The position numbers and the translations under genes are program-made. A stretch of 64,000 bases of DNA from Acanthaster planci (lineage: Eukaryota; Echinodermata; Asteroidea; Valvatida; Acanthasteridae). This document shows positions 48,901 to 60,500 of the stretch, piece by piece. Numbering within the stretch: position 1 is the first letter of the stretch; the number at the start of each line of letters is the position of its first letter. The notes under the pieces were generated by a model. That model was given only the letters and a program-made list of their open reading frames with translations. It was not told the origin of the DNA and did no database searches. The stretch lies in NCBI RefSeq assembly GCF_001949145.1, contig NW_019091404.1, positions 2,253,173 through 2,317,172 on the forward strand, in the 5' to 3' direction.

Positions 48901-51900
48901 TCTTAGGCTATTAAATTAGATGAACCGTGTATCTCACTACCTCTGACGTAACTCGTGTTGTCAGCTCCATTGAAATACTCCCAGTGTCTACCCCTAGCAG
49001 AAGCATCCCCCATGGGTTGAAAAGAGCCATGTCGGTTGGGAGGGTTCATCAAGACTTGTTGGTAGCCAAACAACCATACCATATGCATTACCAAGTCATT
49101 CACTAACCAGCGAAGGTCAGTTTCAAACAGAGAAGCCTCCATTGCTAAGAAAATAGCGCCCTCTCTTAGTCCAGCTCAAAGCCCATACCCATTATGCTAA
49201 CAGGACTCTATCCCACAGTCTCCTGACTGTTGAGCCGGCAGCTAAACCCTTAGAGGTCAACGTGCACTTACCTCACAAAGCCATCGCGTGAGTTCCTTGA
49301 AGGGTCCCAAGACAGAGTCATCCATGATCTTCTTGATGACAAGGACAGAAAAGGGAGGGCATTTCCAAACCAATTTCTGACCAGATGGGTCAGTCACATG
49401 CCTGCCAAAATGGGAAGTTCACAAACCAAAATAAATGTGCACATCTCAGGCGCAGAAAAAGAAAAAATTCCAACTGCAAACCTGACGCTTTCTACGGGCA
49501 AAAACTTTGAGAAATGGGGGTGGGGGGGCAGCACGCCAAGGACATTTGCAAAATGTGCTCTTCACATTTTTCCACAAGATAAACAACCAAAACAACAACA
49601 ACAAAACAAAACACTTCAGAATTTACAGAACAGTACTCACATTATCTGAGACGGAGGAACTTTCTTCAGCTGCGCCTTCGGCCCAAATGATGGCGACGGT
49701 GACGGCGCATTGATGGACCGTGTTCGCCTGTGAAATAAGCAACCGAAAGGTCAGGCTAGAGTACAAGCGAGTTCAACTGTAGAAACAATCAATGCATTGC
49801 TGCAGACCAATGAACCGACACACACATGTAATTGGGAATACCCTGGGATGTTAGCACTCACCCTTGATATTTAATGTCAGAATCCCCTTGCAAATTGTGG
49901 TGATTATGGTAATGATCTTAATGTCATGTTTCTGTTTGTTTCCAACTGGTACATGTACGTAAATACATGTACATTCACGCCCCAGGTGCCATATATTTTC
50001 TTTTTTTTTTTCCGGAAATAACTGTCACCCATTATAAGGCCCAACTCAGGAGCCACAAAAGGTGAGGGATGCATAAAGAAAGGCCAGACAACATAGAAAA
50101 TTTCCATCCTAATTTCAATGAAATGGGCTCTACTGGCTCTGAATACCTCTTTTCAAAATCAACTGAAAACAACATTGATTTTGAAATCTGTAACTTCAGT
50201 TTGCTTCAATACTACAAACCTTACAGATACCTGTACGTGTTCATGTAGAATTTGAATAATCGAGTGCCGTTTGTATTACTGCGCTGAGCCGCATGTACAG
50301 TGCACTTCAGTTAACTACTCTCCATGCTGACAACGCATTAGGCCATCTTCGGCTGATTACAGTTTGCAGCCTTCACAGCATACGGCCATTTATGACCAGT
50401 GTACTTAGAAATGTGGAGGTCAATTGATGACCACTGTCGTTCATTATAAAAACCAGTGCACGATGCACTACAGCCTTTCTTGATTACTGAGCAAAAGGTT
50501 CCATCACGCAAACCATCAACTGAGTTCGGAGAAATTGAAAATTGCATGTGGAAAAAAAGAGAGGAAGAAAAAGGTTTACTGGTTTTCAAAATGGACAATG
50601 TATCTTCCTAGCAACAATTTTTATTTCACATGTATGATATGCATGCACATGTATGAACCTAGATTCAGACGGACGTAACATGAAGCTCCTGTACATGTAC
50701 ATACATGTACCAGCATTGGTACATATGTACATACTGGTTTGCATGCTTTTGCTATTGTTTCTGTACATGTATTTTAATCTTTCCTATAAAAATATCTACC
50801 GGTATATTTCATAAGTGACACTCATTCAATAAAAAGTCATGCACTTACCGGTTCAAGTGGATAATGTATACCTTTACACAACAGGTACATATGTACATGT
50901 ACAAATAGATGACTATTCCACATTGAAGTTCAATTATAACATATGGCTACCAGATAAGTCTTGGAGGTTTGCACGGTGAAAAGTTATAACAGAAAGTAGG
51001 TTTGCGGTAGCACCATGGACGTATCTCTGTTGGAAGTACTTGCGGTTCTGAAAAGAACTAGTGGTACTCCATATGGCTACTAGTGAATATCATTCTCATA
51101 TCACACGTACATGTTTAATTTGAGGGTGCCAATTTTGCTTAGCAACTTTCTCATTTTTTGCTCTCATAATCTCCATCCTGTTGCTATGTGCCACTAGGCT
51201 CCTTGGGAGGGGCCAACGGAGAACATGTCTCCTCCCCCCCAAGAAAAATAAAAAAAAAAAATATTGAGAGAAAGGTCATTTTATGTACATACACATGAAC
51301 CGGTGTATCACTTCCCTCCCTTCCAAAGGCATGTCAAACGTCCCCAAATGCAGCCTAACCCTCCCAGGCCATTAAAGGATCCATGATAAATTTCCCAAGT
51401 TTTGGCCCCTCCCAAAAACATGTTCTCCCCCCCCCCCCAAAAAAAAAAAATTTGGTTTGGGATCCGTCCTTGCCCTCCACTTGGCTATGCAACCAAGCCC
51501 TTTCCTAGCAATTGGGACAACCATGTACGTGTGCATGTTCCTGTACTTCCTTGTCCCAGCATACTGGTCAGCATCAAGAGACGAAAATACGTACATGTCT
51601 GTGTACATGACAAGAGTACATACTGTACAGGGATATACAATTCCGGAAAATACAGGTACGTATACCAGGAACCAGAGGTTTTGCCTAAGCCTCTAGTGCG
51701 TAAAGGGGACAATTTCTTTGTCAGAAAAGTCTACAGGGTTGTTGGAGGCCAAAACTTGGCTTTGGCCCCCACATACGGGTACACGTACACATTTTAACAT
51801 AAATACAGTATCCACAATGGGTACCGTACAATACATGAGTACAGTCAACAAGGCAAATGTTAAGGCAAGTACCGGATCATGTATGGCATTACACATAAAC

Positions 51901-54900
51901 AAGTGCATGTAGGCCTTTAACATTACATGTAAGTGGGTATGGTGACTGGTACCGGTACCTGTAACTCCGTTGGTGGGGTTAAATGTAACTCGGTCACCGA
52001 TGAGTACAACTTCCATGTATCGGTATGGTGTTGTGTCATGTACATGTACATGTACATACTGGAATTTCATGCAAAAATCTCTAAGAAAGGCACCAAAGTA
52101 ATATTCAGCGGCTGCATTCAAAACTTACATTAGACTGCATCTACTGTACATACAGGTCCTTAAAAAACACACACACTTACCAAGTTTGAACAAGTTCGCA
52201 CTTTACAAACCCAGCAGGTTTTCAGGAGTGGGCCAACACAATGTACATGTACAGATGTACATGTCTTTGGGTGACTACCAATGTGGCCACATGCACCAAG
52301 AACATCTGTTTAAATTACACTGGCATTTAGAGCACCTACATGTACAATACATGTACTGTGTGACTATTGAAGACGATCACGCACCCATGATATTTCCTGG
52401 TCCACACTTTTGTTCAAGAGATTTCAGGGCTGCATGGTCTTACAAATTGGTCCTGAACACTGTAATTATTCATGAATTCATGAATTTGCAAGAGTCATGC
52501 CGCAACTTTCCGTTTTATTGAACAAGTATGGAACAGGAACAGTGCATTTGTTTTGTCTGGTTTAAATTTGTTTTTGACCTAGGCTGAGGTCTTCTTTTGG
52601 AGACAGGGAGACACCCGAAAATTTTCTTTTCTGGAAGTGAAGTGTACATGTATCTCTAACTCAGCAAAAGCAGCAATGCCAGTACCTTTGACATCCTGAT
52701 CCTATGGGGTTATAATTTTTAAAAAGTAATTTTCAAAATTTCTCTTCCACGGAGCTCGAAAGGGACATCCCAATTTTTTGTTTAATCTCGTGTGCACGAC
52801 ATATATATGTATTTATCTCCTGCGCACAACTTATTATCTCGTGCGCACGACTCATGGTATTATTGTCAAATAACAGTGCCGCATATGCGTGGTGCACATG
52901 TTACATAATGCATGTACTGCCACCGAAATCCCTACTGCATGCAGTGCAATGGGGCAAGCATTATACAGTGCATCAGGTGAGCAGGACACCAGGCTCCTAT
53001 CCTCGGTGATTGGGTAAAGCTTTATTGTAAGTCCTACGCATGAGATAATAAGTCCTGTGCATGAGATAATATGTCGTGCCCATGGGATAAAAGAATTGGG
53101 ATGTCCCTTTAGGGGCTCCGTAGTATGATGGCACAGTCATCACATAAATGTCCTTGGTTATGAATCCTAGAGGACAGATAAATACTTTTATCCACAAACT
53201 TGGAAATGTCATTTTGTTGATTAAGGAATGACAAAGTGTCTACATACTCGGACATCTATGTATCACTGATAGACTACTCAAAACACCCACAGGTTGACAT
53301 TTTAGAATCATCTCCAAAGGAAGTCATTCTAAATTTCAGTACCCTAACAGACGTATGATTTGTGTTCTGAAATCTAGTAGGAAAAAGACTCAAAAGACAA
53401 ATTGTGTCGGAAAACATGACCTGTTGGAACAACATGCTCATGTTGCCGTGATTCAGTTCTATTTGCAAATGGGCAGGATACACACAGCTGACTATAAACC
53501 AGGATGTAGGCGCATACGTGTGTTTGTCTTGAAAGAAAAGTTTCCAGAGAAAATAATATTGTTTGCTCTGGGTAAAAAATGCTGAGTTATGAGTATATAG
53601 TTCTGGTATATATACATGTACATGCATATTACACCCAAGGCTTCCTCTCTGAATTCAACGGACGATACAAAAGTTGAAACTCGGAATGTCCTTCTTTAAA
53701 AACTGACCGGATCAAAGAAATAGAAATAAACTTTTCCCCTGAAGTCCAGCAAGGATGAATTAACATCTATGCCTATTTTGTTCGAGCAATCCTTTCTCAC
53801 TTTGCAAAGGCTAAGATGTGACCTGTAAGGCGCACATGTCCACATACAGGTACATGTAACAGGCCCCTCAGTCTGTCAAAACAGCAACAGGGAAATTTAA
53901 GGAGTTTCTCTCAAACAGAGTCTGACTCCTCAAACTCTGACTGGCATTACATGTACAAATGTACTTGCTATTCCACAAATGCTGAGAGTTACATGTACAT
54001 GTAGAGTACCATATTAAGTGTGCATGTATAATACCGGACCTCACGTCTCGGTAACAATCCAAATACACATTCACCCAAGGAAGCCAGTGATAATGTTCAC
54101 CCCTCCACCAAACCTGACACCTTGCACTGTACAAGTCCACCTGAATGACCTACCTTTACAATCACATAGGCCTAAATGTAGCCAGGAAGCCCGTCCAATA
54201 GTGTTAGGTACAGGTGCATGTAAATCACCTGATGTTGAAAGTTGAGTGAATACAAATCAACATAACTGAAAAACATGTATTCAATTCCAGCTGAGAAAGT
54301 GCTGGGCTCTGTATGGGCTGGCAGAGATTTACATCAGGCTTTTAAAGTGGTTTAAAACTCTGAAGGTTGCATGACATATTGTTGGGTCAGGGCAGGATGG
54401 TTACTCTTGAGTGGGTTTGAATTGACAGACAATTGCAGGATGGGATCTGCTTTGTACAATGGACAGGTTCTTGTTCCCAGGCTCTTCAGTCCACTGAACT
54501 GGTGTGAGTGACCTTTTCACGCTTACCATCCGGCCAATGTTGACCTAACCCCCGTCCTTCACGCTAAAATTTGGGTTGTATTATAAAATTGTTTTCCTTG
54601 AACTTCAGAAATTACCGGTAGTATTCACATGTACATGTATACCCTTACAGGCACCTGTGCATGTACAGTATATTCACATGTTCTTTGGAAGGTGAGAAGT
54701 ACACGTACGGTGTGAGGAGGTGAAAGTGGGAGCAAGGCTGGACAGAATTTGGGGAAGGGGGGGGTGGGAGATTATACGGTACATACAATGCTACCATTCA
54801 CGAGAAACCCAACCTACATCCATGTATTGGTATCTTGCTTGCTCTCTCAGGCTGTGCAGTGAATGCACAAGACATGAATCCCTTAGCAAGACTACATGTA

Positions 54901-57501
54901 GAAAACATTTCTTTGAAAATCCTACCAACCATGAGGGATCAATTGTTCCACTGAACAGAACAGATATTGACACACCCCCAGAATTGTGGGGTCCGACACT
55001 GAGCGGGGCAGACGTCAGACCCCACAGTTCTGGGGTTGATATTGATACATGTACATGTAGTATCTATATCTAAATCAAATTCAAGGGAAATGGAGGTCTG
55101 CTGAAGGAGCACTGCATGCATGGTTTGCCATGCAGTCCAGTCCAGTCAAATGAACTCCATCCATTGAGTGCTCGACAAAATTACATCATGCACTTGCCCT
55201 TTCCGACACCTGTTAAACACTGCGGGTACACAAGGAGCAAAAGATGAGGTTAAATTTGTATGATGAGGACACATTCGTAATTAAGCCCTTAATGCCAGCC
55301 TTCAAGTGAGATTTGACCTAGCTGGTCCATAGTCCTTCCCCTCATGAAATCAGCAGTTTTCCTCTCTGATAAAAGTACCCGAGCCATGTTGAAGGAGAAA
55401 TTTGTATGATGAGGACACATTCATAATCAAGCCCTTAATACCAGCCCTCAAGTGAGATTTGACCTAGCTGGTCCATAGTCCGTCCCTCATGAAATCAGCA
55501 ATTTTCCTCTATGATAAAACTACCTGAGACATGTTGAAGGAGAAATGTATGTCGGCATAAGATATACCGACCTATACATGTAAATGACAACTTAACACTA
55601 CCAGCATTAAATAAACACGTACATGTACACGTATGCACTACATATTGAATGTGTACAATCAACCCATACATAGCGAAAGGATTACAAACATAACCACAGA
55701 TAATTTGGTCAGCTGACGGGCAAAAGGCGTAACTGTTTGCAAACTAAAATGTGTGGAGAAACCTTTGGCCAGATGCCCTTCTACTAGACACATGGTGGTT
55801 TGTGATTAAATGAATTAATCTTGCAAGCAGGTAACAACATGTAAACCATGGTACATGTATGTAATTGACGTAAAGTTACTGCAGACCTACATGTATGACA
55901 AGCATACATACATGTACAATGTAGAGGGACCTCCCTATCCGAAGACTCCATATGCATGAATGATCACAAAAAATCCTCCCAATGTTGCTTGAACTGGAAC
56001 ATTACATGCATGACACATCTCAATGGCTTTGGCTAGCAGTAATGCATGTGTCTTTGGAAGTCTACATGTACATGCACAGGCTACTGGCTGTAACCACTTC
56101 CAAAAGACGCCTGTGTTAGTCATGTATACAATGTAGCCAGTGTTAGTCAGCACATGGCTTTATTTTCTCTGGAGAGATCAAAATTGAGCTGTGGGTTTTG
56201 TGCTGGTATATGGGCTTCAATATCCTTTCAAGGGAGGCGTAGTCTACATGTACGTACACACACAATTTTCATTTCATTGGACAAGTGTTACAAAAAGTTC
56301 TTTAAAATACGTCAGCAATTTACATGTAATTTTGGAAAATACTACCGGGTACAAGGCCTTACTCTAGGCATGAAAGAAGACTAGTACATCACCGAAGCAG
56401 GTGTACATGTAATCCAGACTACATGTACAGTATATTTTTCATTAAATTTCATGTGCAGTGGTAGTTTTGGGGGCAAATTTATTTAAATTTCCCCCCAATC
56501 TTCTTGTGGACTTTCATGTTTCAATTACAACAATATTTTTCCAATAGGACCTCTTAGGCAACTTTATACCAAGGACATTATAGCACCACAGACCAGTTGC
56601 ATGCCGCCATTAACTCTCAGCACTATCTATTTGACGAAGAAGTACATGTACTAGTACTTTGGTTTACGGTTTTACATTTTACTGCCATAGATGCATAACT
56701 AAGCCCTTTCAACTTTAAAGGCAGGCTGCAATAGATTTTTGTGATTACAAACCTCTAAAATGCAACTTTTCTGCCACAGTTAACCTTGTTTTCAGCTTGT
56801 TTCATTATTTCAAAGGGTACTGTAATGCCTTAAAATTATGCTAATGAGCATTTCCATATTCATGAGCAAAACTGTGATGTCATCTCAGGAAGATGCCTCA
56901 ACGTTACATTGGTTTGCTGATTCACTGCTGTTTATGTGCATGGCAACAAGAAAGCATCTCCCTCTCAGAGGTGTTTCCAGTAGGTACGGTACATTGTGTA
57001 CCTACTGTGTGCACTGAACCATGTCTTCCTTAGATGATGTCACGGCAACAGCGCCCTCAGTTGCATGGATAATTTTAATTGTTTAAAAGCATGCACTTTT
57101 CCGTGCATTTAACCAAATAGGAGTGTGTAAGAGTTTTCATAAACTGAAGAAAAGTGCAAAGATGCAGGAAAATTGTGGCAAAAAAAATTCCTTGCAGCTA
57201 CACTTTAAATTGAACACGTACACGAGTTCACCAAACTGGGAAGGGATAGCACATTCCTATATAAATGTTTCACTGCTCCCAAACAATACATCATACAGCT
57301 CTATTCAACTACATGTACTTGTAATCTTGTTACTTTGTGAATTTGGAGATTCAAAAACTGTAAACTCTTTGTTATTTGTCAGCCTTACACGTACCTTGCG
57401 TGACGGCAGACACAGTTGGCAAACTCCTCCCCGCACTGTTCACAACAGCCATCCATGCAGGAAGACGCACAGTGACTAGTGAACTGCATCCTTGGGATCA
57501 T
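45971..57501 (-). CDS. NADK: NAD kinase (NADK), complete
   Basis: Ten coding exons, 5' to 3': 57395-57501, 49641-49727, 49272-49401, 48697-48805, 48386-48471, 48127-48229, 47689-47843, 46951-47208, 46558-46640, 45971-46142 (TGA). All phases agree; 429 residues, close to the 446 of human NADK. The enzyme phosphorylates NAD+ with ATP to make NADP+ in the cytosol. Seen: RRTRSINAP and FGPKA in the N-terminal part as in vertebrates, VLVIKK, the GGDGT motif at residues 159-163, [16 protein letters not shown], the LND motif at 261-263 (Asn-Glu/Asp), [14 protein letters not shown] from about 298, and CLHWN near the end. The first coding exon is cysteine-rich and not like the human start. Confidence 0.95.
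46951..47208 (-). CDS. NADK: NADK exon 8, catalytic and NAD-binding block
   Basis: Eighty-six codons, phase 0 to 0: [20 protein letters not shown], then [17 protein letters not shown] and [19 protein letters not shown]. It covers the conserved Asn-Asp site and the Thr-Gly-Ser loop. This is the most conserved exon of the gene. Confidence 0.9.
48127..48471 (-). CDS. NADK: NADK exons 5-6, nucleotide-binding core
   Basis: Exons 48386-48471 and 48127-48229. The first carries [20 protein letters not shown], the family's GGDG motif whose Asp contacts the nucleotide phosphates. The second carries [18 protein letters not shown], practically the same as in vertebrates. Donors are GTAAGT and GTAAAT. 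Confidence 0.9.
48840..48960 (-). repeat. tRNA-like B-box, possible SINE in a NADK intron
   Basis: The minus strand has a perfect B box GGTTCGAATCC at 48887-48877 within GGTTGCGGGTTCGAATCCCACC. No clear A box at tRNA spacing was found, so it is more likely a SINE remnant than a tRNA gene. Confidence 0.45.
52749..53120. mobile_element. MITE with CGGAGC ends and CTCGTGCGCACGA inner repeats
   Basis: The left end CGGAGCTCGAAAGGGACATC with CCAATTTTTTG is mirrored by GAATTGGGATGTCCCTTT and GGGGCTCCG on the right. Inside each end are 2-3 tandem copies of an ATCTCGTGCGCACGACTT-like unit, also inverted relative to each other (ATGAGATAATAAGTC). The interior is about 180 bp and noncoding. Confidence 0.75.
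54963..55045. mobile_element. 67-bp hairpin element with 8-bp direct flanks
   Basis: GATATTGA at 54963-54970 and 55038-55045 flank a near-perfect hairpin: CCCCAGAATTGTGGGGTC on the left and GACCCCACAGTTCTGGGG on the right, with a 15-base loop. An 8-bp target duplication is typical of hAT-superfamily transposition, so this may be a minimal nonautonomous relative. The assignment is inference. Confidence 0.65.
55255..55550 (+). repeat. 146-bp tandem duplication
   Basis: TGATGAGGACACATTC starts at 55261 and 55407. Both copies continue through GTGAGATTTGACCTAGCTGG and end at CATGTTGAAGGAGAAA, with about 10 differences in 146 bases. A recent local duplication in the NADK intron. Confidence 0.9.
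57395..57501 (-). CDS. NADK: NADK first coding exon, cysteine-rich N-terminus
   Basis: From the ATG at 57501 it reads [14 protein letters not shown], then [20 protein letters not shown], and ends AG before the donor GTACGT. The phase (2) joins it correctly to RRTRSINAP in exon 2. Seven cysteines (11, 15, 19, 20, 23, 30, 32) and two histidines fall within 25 residues. Met5 is an alternative start. A 7.7 kb intron follows. Other first exons could exist. Confidence 0.7.
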
Positions 57502-60500
57502 GTTTGAAGGTAATCAAAACAGATGGCCTCGCTCCAAAATCAATCAAATCTGACAGACGCAGACTTCACAGCCCTTCAATCCAAAATCAACTGTCACTCC
57601 TTGAGATCAGTTAACTTAAAGAACCAAGTCGAGTGGAAAACTGCTCCGAGATATTTTAATTAAAGTACAGTGTGTACATGTACCGTTTGTACATCGACGC
57701 TGAAGAAATCATTCAGTCCTGCCACTTTACAATACATGTTCAGTTCAACTACAATTTAACTACATGTACTTGTGTACACCCACATACATGTACACACGTC
57801 TGTCTGCAACACAATTCAGCTTACTTCACAGTGAAATCTGCACTTGACACTGCCGTTCTGCTACACATTTCTTCATGGATGGAGGTTTGCGACTCATGCA
57901 TAATTCATCATCAAACTTGCTGGTACCTTCCCCCTGGTTCCAGGACAGATGACAAATGAAGACTTGACGGATAAGAATCACACCAAGTCTTGCACATTTT
58001 ACCATGAATGCACACCACAAGAGACTTGGCCTCAGAGAGAGAGAGAAACAGATCTGATTTCGGTTGAACCTTGTACACACACAGTACTGTGTGTGTAAAT
58101 ACCAGCAATGGTAATACCAATTGACTATACAATAAATTGCATGGTCAGGAGGCAGGGCCGTGTTATCAGGCTAATCAATGGATAGTTGACTTATGATTGC
58201 AACCACTTTGTGTATCCCCTGACCACAGCTGATTAGCAGAGATTGCGTAATGCTAGATGACCTCATGTACTCAGTTTCAGCAGCATATCAGACTGATGAT
58301 AATACATGGAACAAAGCTGGATGATAGATGTTTCTCAGCAAATCGGAATTTTGTAACATCTCTTTTTTCTATGTGAAAAAGAAATTAACTTCTTGATTTA
58401 TGTGCATGTGCAAGATGCACTGTATTTCTCAAATTCTAAAGAGCTGGTGGATCCCCAGCTGCACACAAATTTAAATCAAGGGGCGGTCTTAACTTCAGAC
58501 AGAGTTGCCTATGTGTTCATGAATCAACGTTTCTTTGTTTTCATCGACGATGCCACCATATCAAACACTACAACGATTCACAAAGCTAATTATCATGACA
58601 CATTGCAAATGCAAGTCAGAGCCCTTTGAGGTTCTTCCAATCTTTCTGGCAAACAATGAAGATTTTTTAAGCTTGTGAGCTTCGAAGAGTTTTAACAATC
58701 TGTTGACTGACTGACAGTGAAATGATATACTTGACGTCTTGTGGAAGTCCAAAGACGGTGACGACAAAGTTCTCCAAGGTCAAAGGTAAACCAAATAATA
58801 TTTGTTTACCATCTTTTGATTAAAAAGAAATTTGCACAAAGAATCACATGAGTAGACAGAAAGTTGTCACAGCATCACGTAAAATTACTAAACATTTTGA
58901 TAGTTTCAGTTTGTTCACAGGAATGGGAATTTCATGAGTACAATAGTTGTTTGGGATCTTTTGCCGAGTGTGATTGCAGTTTGAACACTGCCTGTGTGCC
59001 TTACACGTAGCAGAAGGAGGGTCCGCTTGCTGAAGTGCCCTTATGACCTTACCTGGGGTCAACTCTTTTACATGTACATGTACGTGGCCACACACTGCAT
59101 TCCATCAGGTCACAGATTACACCTAGCATATTTGGTCGTTCACTGGGTAAGTGAGCGACTCAGCAGCCTACAGGCTCATCAGATGTTTCAGTAACACCAC
59201 AACCATCACAATCGCCATGGCAACAATGATGAACGCATCCCCAATAATGAGCAACGTGTCACTCTCGGCGCATGCCATGCTCATTAATGTCACCTTCATG
59301 CTGTTCATGGAAGGAAAAAGACTGGACATCATGACGTAAAGATGGCTACCAGGAAATATCCTTGAACTCCAAGCAAAAAAAAAAATCGCTTGTCACGAGT
59401 CGAATTTCAAGTTGACTTAGCAGAAATACATCTCTGATAGTCAGCAGATGAGAAAGCAATACCATTACAGAATAGTATTAGTATTTGCATCTGTCAGGTA
59501 TTCAACAGCATTTGGTCTTGTCTCCAGAAGACACCATGCAGCAGTCTCTGCTTTTCAGGAGATGAATGAAACTGTACAGCCTACAGGCACTGGAGCAACG
59601 GAGAAAGGTGAGGGTTACACTTTCACAATGTGCATCCACATTAGACTGGTGCCTGGTTTGTATTGTGTGTTCTGACTTCCGTGGGCTAGCCCAGTGTCTT
59701 TGTTACTGTACTGTAGTGACTATACCCTCAAGCTTGCAGATCTTGCAAGTTAGGACTGGTCCACAGAGGAATTCAAGGTGATACATGTACTGGTGCCCTG
59801 TACATGTACATGGCATCCAACAAAATATTCTGCAATGAATGCTCTAACATCCTGAGGCACTGTGCTGCAGCATTAACAAGACAGTATAAATCTTCCTCAG
59901 AATGTGGAGTGCAGCTAGCTGTCTGCTTCAAGTTCACTGCTTTGTTTTACCGGTACGTCTATCTATTGAGACTGGCCAAATCTGGAAGTGTTCAATCACG
60001 TTTCCTGTGTCAAGGCCACTGTGGGCCTGATTCCTGGACGAACAGATCTCCTGGGAGTGGGAGGACTGTCCTTCATTCATGGAGGTACATGCACCAGTGC
60101 AGTAGTTATTGCAACCCTCTCTCTCTCACTGTGCAATATGCTGGGAAGATGGCTGCTTGGAGATGGGTGATGTTTGCAGATGGCTGGAGCAGCACCTCGC
60201 CCTGTCCTGTCTGCAGAGGAACTAGATATGGTCTGCCTGTAGAATGATCCCTTCTGTCAAAACAGCTTCATCCATACCCCGCTGGGTGCCTTTGTTATTC
60301 ACGTGATCATCAATTCCACCCTATTTTTTCCTTTCTTTCTTTTTATCACCATGTGGCTATTTATAATTTCAATGATGCCAATGTCCGCATATTATCTAGC
60401 ACAATAAATACACTACCCTCGAACTGCCAATGAAATAAGGCACTTGATGCTATTTTTAGCAATAACTGGGGCTGAGGTGCCTATTTATAAACCTACTAAT

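Larger units (their letters stand above)
49728..57394 (-). other. NADK intron 1 (7.7 kb)
   Basis: No exon was recognised. Contents: TACATGTA-rich sequence, C/A homopolymer pairs (51235-51262, 51428-51450), a 370-bp MITE (52749-53120), a 67-bp hairpin element (54971-55037) and a 146-bp tandem duplication (55255-55550). Confidence 0.55.

Noticed and set aside
48868-48905. Genuine tRNA gene on the minus strand
   Set aside because: Only the T-arm/B-box region is tRNA-like. No acceptor stem or D arm pairs with it at the right distance.
51693-52121. 142-codon open frame on the minus strand, and similar frames nearby
   Set aside because: Repeat-derived HVHVH and YMYMY strings from ACATGT tracts inside the NADK intron.
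59804-60247. 147-codon open frame upstream of NADK
   Set aside because: No familiar domain, no convincing splice partners and no similar frame in phase nearby. Left as noncoding.
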